DNA of 41,626 nt from DAOUBA01 sp034432855. Lineage in GTDB: Bacteria > Chloroflexota > Anaerolineae > B4-G1. The notes under the pieces are model-generated. The model saw only the letters and a program-made list of their open reading frames with translations, was not told the DNA's origin and ran no database searches. Position 1 is the stretch's first letter; every line of letters starts with the position of its first letter. The DNA lies in the NCBI GenBank assembly GCA_034432855.1, contig DAOUBA010000014.1, positions 1 through 41,626 on the forward strand, written 5' to 3'. Both the position numbers and the translations under genes were made by a program. Positions 26,466 through 33,867 of this stretch are shown piece after piece.

Positions 26466-27542
26466 CTAGCGCTCTTCCCGCCGCAGCGTCCAGGCCACGA
26501 CAGCGAAGACGACGAGGGTGCTGCCAGCCAGCACTGCCAAGTGGGGGCCAACCCGCGCCGGCGACGCCGCCCCGGCCAGCGCCAGTTGCAGGGCTTCCAC
26601 CAGGTAGTAGGTGGGTATCAAGCGGAAGGCTATCTCCAGGGGCGCAGGCGGATTCAACACTGTAAGCCAACTCGGCGACATCAGGGTAAGCATGATGAAA
26701 CTCGACCAGGTGTTCACCTGCATCGTGGTGCGGAAGAGTCCGCCCACCAACAAGCCCACCGCGATCATGAACAGCGACCCTAGCAGCAGCGCCAGGACAG
26801 TCACCGGCCAGTTCCCTACCCAGCCGCGGTTCAGCCCAACCAACACTCCGGCAATGAGCAGGGCATACACCAGGCCCGTCAGAGCCTTGCCTGCCGTCAC
26901 TTCAGCCGGGCGGGCCGGTGACAGGAGCAGAGCCTGCAAGGTGTGCTTCTCCTTCTCCTCGACCAGCAGCAACGGCACCACGAAAGTCCCGCTCATGGAC
27001 AATGCCATCACCACCATCACGATCAACATGTATCGGCCAAAGTTGAATTCACCTTGAGAGCGCACCCCTGGCGACGCGCCCACGTCGGTCCAGACGATAT
27101 GGACTGGAAACTCGGTATCCATCAACGCCCACACCTGTTGCTCCACTAACCTCTGGAAAGCAAGTAGCTCACCGCCGCCGCGCCGGGCGTTGAGGTAGAC
27201 GGTGAGGGTAAGGCGTTCGCCAGACTCGATGGCAGTGTCGAGATTCTCTGGCACGACGATCCCGCCGATGGCCTTGTTCTCCACTTCGTCTTCTACCTGC
27301 TGCGCAGAGAGAGCCTCTATCAGTCGCACCTGGGGCGATTCACGCAGCCCGGTTGCCAGGCGCGAGCCGCCGGGATCATATATGGCAACCGTGAGGGTAA
27401 CAATCTTGTCCATGCCGGGGAAGATCAGACGAAAGAGCAGCGACAGGCCGATGGGCAGCAACAGACTGAAGAGGATGTACAGGTTCTTGATCCCATCCAC
27501 GATGTCTTTGCGAGCAATCGCCCGTACAATGCGCCACCTCAT
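26466..27542 (-). CDS. ABC-2 type transporter permease
   Basis: A 358-residue permease of the ABC-2 superfamily. It has one N-terminal helix (about 24-44), an extracytoplasmic domain of about 130 residues, then five or six helices in the C-terminal half beginning near 170, with the conserved V-E-E-K-E-K-H-T-L-Q-A-L-L-L-S-P block (about 194-209) that contacts the ATPase. This matches exporters of the NatB/YhaP type. The start overlaps the ATPase stop by four bases. The substrate is unknown. Confidence 0.88.
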   Translation of the reverse strand: MRWRIVRAIARKDIVDGIKNLYILFSLLLPIGLSLLFRLIFPGMDKIVTLTVAIYDPGGSRLATGLRESPQVRLIEALSAQQVEDEVENKAIGGIVVPENLDTAIESGERLTLTVYLNARRGGGELLAFQRLVEQQVWALMDTEFPVHIVWTDVGASPGVRSQGEFNFGRYMLIVMVVMALSMSGTFVVPLLLVEEKEKHTLQALLLSPARPAEVTAGKALTGLVYALLIAGVLVGLNRGWVGNWPVTVLALLLGSLFMIAVGLLVGGLFRTTMQVNTWSSFIMLTLMSPSWLTVLNPPAPLEIAFRLIPTYYLVEALQLALAGAASPARVGPHLAVLAGSTLVVFAVVAWTLRREER

Positions 27543-28387
27543 TCTGCCAGCCTCCTTCCGGTAAGTCGGATGAACACGTCCTCCAGCGTGGCCTCGGCAG
27601 AGTGCAGGGTAAGGATGCGACCGACTGCAGCCAGTTCTCCCAACCTGTGCCCGTCGGCGGGGTCATCCAGAGATAAATCCAGTCGTGTTCCGTCGTCGAG
27701 CGTCACTTGCGCCAGGCGCTGCCCATGCGCGACCTTCAGCCGGGCCGGGGTGTCCAGCGCCACGATGCGCCCCCGGTCGAGAAAAGCCACTCGCTGACAG
27801 AGTTGGTCGGCTTCCTCCATGTAGTGGGTAGTCAGAAAGACGGTCATCCCCTGCGCAGCCAGTCTGGCTACCATCTGGCGGATGTCGCGCGCGACGGCCG
27901 GGTCCAGCCCCTTGGTCGGCTCGTCCAGGAATAGCAGGCGGGGGCGATGGAGAAGGGCGCGGGCGATGAGCAGCCGTTGCTTCATGCCGTTGGAGTAGGT
28001 GCGCACGCGCTCGGCGGCGCGCTCGCGCAGCCCGACCATCTCCAGCACCTCATCCACCCGCCGCGCATCTACGCCGTAGAGTTGGGCGCTGAAGGTCAGG
28101 TTTGCCCGTCCCGACAGCCGCTCGTACAGGTTCTGCTGCTCGAAGACGACGCCGATCTGTGGCAAAAGACGCTCGCGTTCGCGCACCACGTCGCAACCGG
28201 CCACGCGCGCCTGGCCTGCTGTCGGGCGCAATTGCCCGGTGAGCAGCCGGACGGTCGTGGTCTTGCCCGCTCCGTTGGGGCCCAGGAGGCCAAAGACCTC
28301 ACCCTCTTCCACTGTGAAGGTGAGGCCATCCACGGCACGTCGCCCGTCGAAGGCGCGGGAGAGAGCTTCAGTCTCGATGGCGTTCAT
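27539..28387 (-). CDS. ABC transporter ATP-binding protein
   Basis: A 282-residue ATPase with intact motifs: Walker A G-P-N-G-A-G-K-T-T (36-44), Q-loop in F-E-Q-Q-N (82-86), signature Y-S-N-G-M-K-Q (131-137), Walker B L-L-F-L-D-E-P (151-157) and H-loop H188. A C-terminal extension of about 70 residues (DUF4162-like, with A-T-L-E-D-V-F-I-R-L-T-G-R) is typical of ABC-2 drug or lipid exporters. Start at 28387 follows from the four-base overlap with the small membrane gene upstream. It powers the permease at 26466-27542. Confidence 0.93.
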   Translation of the reverse strand: MNAIETEALSRAFDGRRAVDGLTFTVEEGEVFGLLGPNGAGKTTTVRLLTGQLRPTAGQARVAGCDVVRERERLLPQIGVVFEQQNLYERLSGRANLTFSAQLYGVDARRVDEVLEMVGLRERAAERVRTYSNGMKQRLLIARALLHRPRLLFLDEPTKGLDPAVARDIRQMVARLAAQGMTVFLTTHYMEEADQLCQRVAFLDRGRIVALDTPARLKVAHGQRLAQVTLDDGTRLDLSLDDPADGHRLGELAAVGRILTLHSAEATLEDVFIRLTGRRLAE

Positions 28388-28566
28388 CGGCCTCTCGCTC
28401 TGCAACGATGTCCGCCCATCAGGATCAGCGTCGCTGCTGCGCCGCCACCCACGATCGGCAATATCCGCAGCCAATAGGATGTGCCCTTCAGCACGATGGC
28501 CGTGGCGAGGATGACCGCCGCCCAGACGATGGCCACGGCGATGATAGACCAGCGTGTGTCGTTCAT
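28384..28566 (-). CDS. Small two-helix membrane protein in ABC operon
   Basis: A 60-residue protein with two predicted membrane helices (about 7-25 and 32-50) and a short basic C-terminal tail. No family is recognised. The ATG at 28566 is chosen over one five codons earlier because GAGGAGGT lies at proper spacing before it. It sits between the SpoIIM-like gene and the ATPase gene and overlaps the latter by four bases, so it may be an accessory subunit of this exporter. Confidence 0.65.
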   Translation of the reverse strand: MNDTRWSIIAVAIVWAAVILATAIVLKGTSYWLRILPIVGGGAAATLILMGGHRCRARGR

Positions 28567-28581
28567 CGTCCACCTCCTCAT

Positions 28582-29208
28582 TCACCCGATCCAACGCAGG
28601 ATCAGGGCTGCTGTTACAGCCTCGTAGATGGCTGCAATGGCCAGCAGAATGATCACCAGCGGATAGAGTTGCGCCGTGCGCTTCAGGCCGGAGACGTAAC
28701 CCTGCCGGCGGTTTGCCGCGCCCACGCTGCGCGGCCACAAGAGGGCGCGGCCCTGCGCAAAGGCGGCCAGCATCGTCAAGACGTAGGCCTGACCTTCCAG
28801 AAGAAGCGTGAGCGAGTGAGGGATCATCACGATCCGCAGTTCGGGCGTGGTGGGCGAAAGTATCAGACCCCACATCACCGCCCGGTACGTGCCGAGCAGC
28901 AAGCCGCTGAAGGGGATCACCAGCGAAGGGAGCGTGATGCTCGCCAGGCTCCCGATCAGCAGATTGATCACGAAGGTCAGCGCGATGGCCGGCAGAACCC
29001 TGCCGCCTCCGTAAGCCGCGCCGACTGCCGACAGCGGCCCTTCGGTAAAAGTCTGCCCGGTCATCTCGATCAGCGACTGTTGCAGCGCCGGATTGAACGC
29101 CACGTACACCATTCCACAAACGACCAGGCCATAGTAGGCCGCGTTCAGGATGACGTATGGGCGGCGGAACTTGCCCACGATCGCCCACGCATTCCGCCAG
29201 AGTTTCAT
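28582..29208 (-). CDS. SpoIIM-like (stage II sporulation protein M family) membrane protein
   Basis: A 208-residue protein with about five hydrophobic helices. The family block P-H-S-L-T-L-L-L-E-G-Q-A-Y-V-L (about 129-143) and the preceding F-S-G-L-L-L-G-T-Y-R are characteristic of the SpoIIM/DUF95 family. In Bacillus SpoIIM acts in septal peptidoglycan degradation during engulfment, but the wider family occurs in non-sporulating bacteria, often beside ABC exporters, as here. It is the first gene of the operon and has a good promoter 55 bp upstream. Confidence 0.72.
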   Translation of the reverse strand: MKLWRNAWAIVGKFRRPYVILNAAYYGLVVCGMVYVAFNPALQQSLIEMTGQTFTEGPLSAVGAAYGGGRVLPAIALTFVINLLIGSLASITLPSLVIPFSGLLLGTYRAVMWGLILSPTTPELRIVMIPHSLTLLLEGQAYVLTMLAAFAQGRALLWPRSVGAANRRQGYVSGLKRTAQLYPLVIILLAIAAIYEAVTAALILRWIG

Positions 29209-29262
29209 CGCTGCCCCCCTGTCTCACAAGGATTGGCTGGCTGGCGCCAGTTTTCGTCCCTG

Positions 29263-29291
29263 ATTATAGCAGCCTGGAAAGCCAATTGCAA
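29263..29291 (-). promoter_or_regulatory. Promoter of the SpoIIM-ABC operon
   Basis: On the minus strand TTGCAA (29291-29286), a 17-bp spacer and TATAAT (29268-29263) form a near-consensus sigma70 promoter. TGC before the -10 makes it an extended -10. Transcription would begin about 48 nt before the ATG at 29208, where a G-rich ribosome site is seen. Confidence 0.65.
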
Positions 29292-29356
29292 CAATTTTCC
29301 GCCCAACGGCTTATGGGGCAGGTGAACGGCGCAGGGGCGGGGGTGAGTGGCGCAGG

Positions 29357-30349
29357 TCAGTAGCCCAACAACTCCCGCAACTCGCGCGCGGCGGTCTTGC
29401 TGAGCGGGATTTCGGTGCGGGCGGGGTCGTCGAGCACGAGGGTGAAACTGTCGCGGGTGTAGGGGATAACGGCCTGGACATGCTGGAGGTTGACCAGATA
29501 GGCACGGTGGGCGCGGAAAAAGCCGCTGCGGACAAGGCGCGCTTCCAGTTCGGTCAGTGTGAAGTGAGTGGGAACATGCCCTTCAACGGTGTGCAGGTAA
29601 GTACGCTCTCCCGTAACAGAGGCGTAGAGAATGTCGGCCGGGTCCACGAGCACGACCTTGCCTTCCAGTGGAGCGGGCACTTTGAAGGGGAGGCCGGCCT
29701 GTTGTTCGCTTTGGGGGTTGTAGGCGCGCACGATGCGCCCGCGCTCCAGTTCACATATCGTCTTGCACAGGCCGAGCAGGCCGGTGGCTTCGGCGGCGAG
29801 TATGAGCACAGCGGCGCCTTCGCCGGCCAGTTGGCGGGTCAGATCGGCCAACAGGACACCTGAAGGAGCATCGCAGCCGGCGAAAGGCTCGTACAGCAGC
29901 AAGACAGAGGGACGGTGGAGAATGGCACGGCCAAAGGCCAGACGGCGTGCCAGCCCAGGAGAAAGCCGCCGGGCAGGCACGGTAGCGTGGTCGGCCAACC
30001 CCACCTGTGCCAGCACCTCATCGGCGCGGGCGGCCGGCAAGCCATGTAGTTCGCAGTGGAAGACGAGATTGGCATGCGCGGTGAGCCGTTCATAGAGTGC
30101 GTTCTCGACGAAGAGGACGCCAATCCGCTGGCCGAGCCGTTCCCGCTCGCGGGCAGGATCAAGACCGGCCACCCGCACGGTCCCGGCGGTGGGGCGGGAT
30201 TGGCCGGTGAGGAGCGCGAGGAGGGCCGACTTGCCACTGCCGGGCAGCCCTATGACGGCGACGATCTCACCGGGGCCAACAATCAGCGCCTCGATGTCCA
30301 CCACTGTGCTTCCGCCAGTGACTTTTTGGAGGTGGGTGAGTTCGATCAT
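29357..30349 (-). CDS. ABC ATPase-like domain fused to LytTR DNA-binding domain
   Basis: A 330-residue fusion. Residues 1-205 are an ABC ATPase fold with intact Walker A (G-L-P-G-S-G-K-S, 34-41). The other catalytic motifs are altered: the Q-loop region reads F-V-E-N, the signature reads L-S-P-G-L (129-133), Walker B reads L-L-L-Y-E-P (Asp replaced by Y153), and the H-loop position is A-A-E. Residues 228-330 are a LytTR domain (F-F-R-A-H-R-A-Y-L-V-N-L, about 277-288). It probably binds ATP without normal turnover and regulates transcription, most simply of the adjacent ABC operon. The two genes lie in the same direction but have separate promoters. Confidence 0.85.
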   Translation of the reverse strand: MIELTHLQKVTGGSTVVDIEALIVGPGEIVAVIGLPGSGKSALLALLTGQSRPTAGTVRVAGLDPARERERLGQRIGVLFVENALYERLTAHANLVFHCELHGLPAARADEVLAQVGLADHATVPARRLSPGLARRLAFGRAILHRPSVLLLYEPFAGCDAPSGVLLADLTRQLAGEGAAVLILAAEATGLLGLCKTICELERGRIVRAYNPQSEQQAGLPFKVPAPLEGKVVLVDPADILYASVTGERTYLHTVEGHVPTHFTLTELEARLVRSGFFRAHRAYLVNLQHVQAVIPYTRDSFTLVLDDPARTEIPLSKTAARELRELLGY

Positions 30350-30357
30350 CGAGACCG

Positions 30358-30386
30358 AATATATGAGAGGAACAGTCTTTTGTCAA
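30358..30386 (-). promoter_or_regulatory. Consensus promoter for the ABC-LytTR gene, leaderless
   Basis: On the minus strand a perfect TTGACA (30386-30381) and TATATT (30363-30358) are separated by 17 bp. The ATG at 30349 is 8 nt past the -10, so the mRNA should be leaderless; there is no room for a Shine-Dalgarno. Confidence 0.7.
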
Positions 30387-30393
30387 ACGCCGA

Positions 30394-32688
30394 CTATGGC
30401 TCTGGGACGGGCAGTAGCACGAGCCCATTGGGCAAAGCGCCGTTGGGGCCCACCACCGGCAGCCGTTCCAGCGTCTCCTGGCGATACATCCCCACCGCCA
30501 GGTGTAAATGTCCGCTTGGGAGAAACGCCGGCATTGCCAGCACGTGCTCGTCGGGCACGACGTCGCCAGCGTGCCAGGCCGGAGTAGGATAGCGACCATG
30601 ACGCGGCACGCCATCATGCTGTGCCAGCGGTTGGCCACCCTCGTCAAGCAGATGGACAAAGGCGACATAGTAGCCTTGCGGCGGTGTTTCGGCGCGCCAG
30701 TAGAGCGTGACGGTGAGAGGGATGCCACTCTGCAGCGGCCCCGACAGATCGTAGCCGATCAGCGCGATCTCTCCGCCCAACCGGTAGTCGAGCGGGTACT
30801 GCGGCGATACATCGAGCGGACGCGCGGGAGCAACGCGCACCTGAGTTAGGACGGGGAATTCCACCACCTGACCGGCGACGTTGTAAACGACCAGGCGCTC
30901 GCCGCTGACCTGGTCGTACAGCCCGATCTCCAGGTCGTACAGTTCGGGGACAGATGCCCACTGTTCCACGCGCAACCGGTAGACGTCGCAGAAGGCCCGT
31001 CCCACCGGCCACAGTGAGGTGGGGAAACGGCCCAGGCCGGGGTACGTGTGCCGCTCGGCTACCCGCGCGTTGTCTCGTCCTATCAGATGGATGAAAACGG
31101 TGTAGTCGTATGTAATCGGGGCCAGCGCCTCCCAGCAGGCCCGCACGGCCAACACCTCACCCGGCGCGACGGAGGGACGGTCGAGCGCAACCCCCAGCAA
31201 GCGGGCCATGTCTCCGTAGATAAAACTCGCGTCCCCGACCGTCGCGGCGGCCTCGGCCGGGGGGAGCAGACGGGGAGACGCAAAGGCAGGGCGGATCACC
31301 AGGGATGGGGTAACAAGGCTGAGGAACGCCAGGCAGATAAGGGGCACGGAACACGCAATACGTAATACGTAATACGTAATACGTGATGCGTGAGGCGTGA
31401 TGCGTGGAAGCGACGACCACCCGCCGACCAGCAGCACGGCCCAGGCGCCGAGGGCAGGGAAGAGCAACCGGCCGTGCGGCGCCTGGATCCGCCACATCCA
31501 CGCCAGCAGCGCGGCGAATACGAGCGCACACCAGAACGCCGCCACCAACAGGATTCGCCCGTGGCCCGGCAGACGGCGTATCTTGAGCGCCCACAACCAT
31601 CCGGCCAGGCCAGCCGCCACGAGCATTCCCAGCGTCAGGTAGGCCCACGCGGGATATTCGACATGTCCCCAGCCGAACGCGCCCCAGAATGAGCGGTAGA
31701 CGGCAGGCAGTTCGGTCAAGAGCGCTGCAAGTGAGGCGGGTTCGGTTCGTCCCCACGGCGTATTGGCATGCACGCTAAAGCCGAACGGGTCACCATAGAA
31801 CAGCCCGTTGCGCAGATACCACCAGCCGCCGACCGCCAGAGCGATCAGAATGACCAATGACCAATGACCAATGACCAATCGCAAATCGCCAATCGCCAAT
31901 CGCCGGTCACGACCTGCAGACTCGCACCCTCGCCGACTTGCCGACCTGCCAACCTGCCAACTTGCACAGACCAACGCTACCAGTGCCGTGGGAATCAACA
32001 GCAGGTTGCTTGTCTTTGCCAGAGCTGCCAGGCCGATGAGGGCGCCCGAGAGAAGGCTGCGGCGGAGGGAAGGGCCGTGGTTGGTGGTGCGGGCAATGGC
32101 CCACAGTGAGGCGGTGGCGAGCGCGGCGGCGGCGCTATCGTTGCTTGCCACGCCGCTGATGAAGAGAAACTGGGGCGTGAAGGCGACCACCGCCGCCACG
32201 CCAATGGCTGCCGCCGGATGCTCTGGGAACGCCTCGCGCCCCAATCCCCACGCAGCCAGCACGGTCAACAGACCGAAGGCGAGCGAGACAAAGCGCGCCA
32301 GCCGGAGCGCCAGTACGGCCCCACGCCAGGGGAACGCCTCGCGCGCGGTGTGGATGAGCATATTCTTGTTGTCGTTCACCGTCCCCCCGGCCTGGTAGCC
32401 GAAGCCGGGATTGTGCCACATCAGGTCTTGCAGGTCCTCGTCGGGCACGCGGCCGCCGACCAGTGCCGCCACGGCGTAATAGAGCGGCGGCTGGGCGACC
32501 TGCTGGTAGGCCGGGGTGCCGGCGTCGAGTGGCGGCAGCGCACGCTCCTCGGTCAGGTAGCGCACATAGGCATAGTGCCACACCTCGTCGGGCGCTTCGA
32601 ACAGCGGCGTGGTCAGGCTATAGGTCAGCCCTAAGATGGCAAAGATAGCCAGCAATGCCAGCAAACAAGCGCGATTCTGACAACGCAT
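30394..32688 (-). CDS. GT-C membrane glycosyltransferase with two C-terminal beta domains
   Basis: A 764-residue protein. The first 450 residues form about ten helices with F-E-A-P-D-E-V-W-H-Y (30-39), whose acidic pair after helix 1 marks the GT-C (GT39/DUF2142-like) active site, and Q-P-P-L-Y-Y (66-71). The last 280 residues contain two copies of a beta-sandwich-like domain (D-Y-T-V-F-I-H-L ... G-R-F-P-T-S-L-W and V-A-F-V-H-L-L ... G-R-Y-P-T-P-A-W). It likely transfers sugar from a polyprenyl-phosphate donor outside the membrane. Two stretches between helices are encoded by tandem repeats. A paralogue lies at 33868-36120. Confidence 0.75.
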   Translation of the reverse strand: MRCQNRACLLALLAIFAILGLTYSLTTPLFEAPDEVWHYAYVRYLTEERALPPLDAGTPAYQQVAQPPLYYAVAALVGGRVPDEDLQDLMWHNPGFGYQAGGTVNDNKNMLIHTAREAFPWRGAVLALRLARFVSLAFGLLTVLAAWGLGREAFPEHPAAAIGVAAVVAFTPQFLFISGVASNDSAAAALATASLWAIARTTNHGPSLRRSLLSGALIGLAALAKTSNLLLIPTALVALVCASWQVGRSASRRGCESAGRDRRLAIGDLRLVIGHWSLVILIALAVGGWWYLRNGLFYGDPFGFSVHANTPWGRTEPASLAALLTELPAVYRSFWGAFGWGHVEYPAWAYLTLGMLVAAGLAGWLWALKIRRLPGHGRILLVAAFWCALVFAALLAWMWRIQAPHGRLLFPALGAWAVLLVGGWSSLPRITPHASRITYYVLRIACSVPLICLAFLSLVTPSLVIRPAFASPRLLPPAEAAATVGDASFIYGDMARLLGVALDRPSVAPGEVLAVRACWEALAPITYDYTVFIHLIGRDNARVAERHTYPGLGRFPTSLWPVGRAFCDVYRLRVEQWASVPELYDLEIGLYDQVSGERLVVYNVAGQVVEFPVLTQVRVAPARPLDVSPQYPLDYRLGGEIALIGYDLSGPLQSGIPLTVTLYWRAETPPQGYYVAFVHLLDEGGQPLAQHDGVPRHGRYPTPAWHAGDVVPDEHVLAMPAFLPSGHLHLAVGMYRQETLERLPVVGPNGALPNGLVLLPVPEP
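31353..31408 (+). repeat. Heptamer tandem repeat ACGTAAT, eight units
   Basis: Eight contiguous 7-bp units grade from ACGCAAT through ACGTAAT (three copies) and ACGTGAT to GCGTGAG, GCGTGAT, GCGTGGA. On the minus strand it is in frame in the GT-C gene and encodes H-A-S-R-I-T-Y-Y-V-L-R-I, next to a hydrophobic segment. Confidence 0.85.
31851..31967 (+). repeat. Heptamer array TGACCAA/TCGCCAA beside octamer array ACCTGCCA
   Basis: Eight 7-bp units run from 31851 to 31906 (four TGACCAA, then TCGCAAA, TCGCCAA, TCGCCAA, TCGCCGG). After a 29-bp gap four 8-bp units (ACTTGCCG, ACCTGCCA, ACCTGCCA, ACTTGCAC) run from 31936 to 31967. All are in frame within the GT-C gene. Confidence 0.85.
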
Positions 32689-32747
32689 CGGTCAAGAGAA
32701 CAGAGGGGGCGGCTGCCAAGAGCCGCCCCTGCTTGCGCAAGGCGCTA

Positions 32748-33836
32748 CTACTCGATGATGATCACCAGCGGCCCGTACACCTCTGTTGCGCAGGCGCTTG
32801 CAAGTGGGCGACGGGAAAGAAGCACGAACTCAACCCTGGTACCGCTTGGCAGGCCGGAAAGAGGAATGGTGGCCTGATGGGTCGTGGTGGGCGTCGTATC
32901 AAGTGTCGTTGCGAAAACGTAGTTCGTCGTGGACTTGGATACCAGCGGGAGGTAGACGGTAAATGCGCCGGTGGGCGTGATGGGAGCGGTGGGCGTGATC
33001 ACATTGTACCAGACCTGCGTCGAAGCCGGGCCCAGAGTATCCCACTGCACAACGAGTCCGCCCGAAGTGGATTGGGTGACCACGTTGGTGATGAAACCGG
33101 AGGGTGTCCAGGAACCGGGAGCAGGGAGCCGATTGTTGGGAAAGCCCACTTGGGTCAGACTGGCGGCATCCCAAAACGTGTCGAAGTAGTATACATGCCC
33201 GTCGTTGGGGTGCCAGGGGGAAGCGTAGAGAATTGCCGTCAGGCGGTCCCCCAGCGGCTCCGCCTCCACCGATAGTTCCTCCCAAGTGAATAGCGCCGTT
33301 TGCTCCCGCGACCAGACCGTCAGGGGGGGCAGGCCGGTCTTGACGGCGCAATCGTAAGTGTCGGGGGTCAACTGCGTCCCTTGGGGATCCAGCCCAATAC
33401 GCGCGTGGGGAAGCGCGCTTTCCAGCGAGTGATTGCGGGCCCACGCCGTGAGCCGGTAAGGCACACAAGGCGTCAGCCCGGTGACCACCTGGTAAATGCC
33501 CGCCGTATACGTTTTTCCCCATATGAAATAGACTTGAGCACGTTCCCCATCATAATATACGTAGGAACGCGATCCCCGCGTAAGGTCGTACTCGGGCAGG
33601 TCGGAGCCGTGAATCCACCAGCGGATCCAGAGTGGGGCAACGTAGTGGTTGGGATACCGCCAACGGTAATCTCCCTCCATACTGCCGTTGACCAGCAAGT
33701 TGGCCGAGGACTGAACAGACAGCGTCTGTTCGGGCGAGTCCTGGGATTGCGCCATAACGGCACCTCTGACCAGCCATCCGCCGACGATCGCCAGGGCGAT
33801 CAATGGGATTGCTCTGAACAAGACTTTCCTGTACAT
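32748..33836 (-). CDS. Secreted beta-rich protein with signal peptide
   Basis: A 362-residue exported protein. The N-terminus (K/R-rich start, hydrophobic 9-27, A-M-A-Q-S) is a signal peptide. A segment beginning L-L-V-N-G-S-M-E-G (about 47-55) and reaching to about 225 resembles a carbohydrate-binding, jelly-roll module. It is followed by a fibronectin-like region (about 245-355) containing V-Y-L-P-L-V-S-K, a motif that I associate from memory with Chloroflexi surface proteins. No catalytic residues are evident. Its place between two glycosyltransferase genes suggests a cell-surface role, perhaps as a glycosylated protein. A near-perfect ribosome site precedes the start. Confidence 0.6.
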   Translation of the reverse strand: MYRKVLFRAIPLIALAIVGGWLVRGAVMAQSQDSPEQTLSVQSSANLLVNGSMEGDYRWRYPNHYVAPLWIRWWIHGSDLPEYDLTRGSRSYVYYDGERAQVYFIWGKTYTAGIYQVVTGLTPCVPYRLTAWARNHSLESALPHARIGLDPQGTQLTPDTYDCAVKTGLPPLTVWSREQTALFTWEELSVEAEPLGDRLTAILYASPWHPNDGHVYYFDTFWDAASLTQVGFPNNRLPAPGSWTPSGFITNVVTQSTSGGLVVQWDTLGPASTQVWYNVITPTAPITPTGAFTVYLPLVSKSTTNYVFATTLDTTPTTTHQATIPLSGLPSGTRVEFVLLSRRPLASACATEVYGPLVIIIE

Positions 33837-33838
33837 AT

Positions 33839-33847
33839 ATCACCTCC
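33839..33847 (-). promoter_or_regulatory. Strong ribosome-binding site GGAGGTGAT
   Basis: The minus-strand sequence GGAGGTGAT directly before the start codon at 33836 matches the anti-Shine-Dalgarno almost completely, though it lies only 2 nt from the ATG. It is the strongest such site I noticed in the window and fixes the start of the secreted protein. Confidence 0.6.
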
Positions 33848-33867
33848 GCTTTAATTTTGTCTCACGT

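Noticed and set aside
27539..29227. A 562-residue ABC protein with a long N-terminal extension
   Set aside because: The extension is read antisense to nothing useful and overlaps the SpoIIM-like and small membrane genes in another frame. The true start is at 28387.
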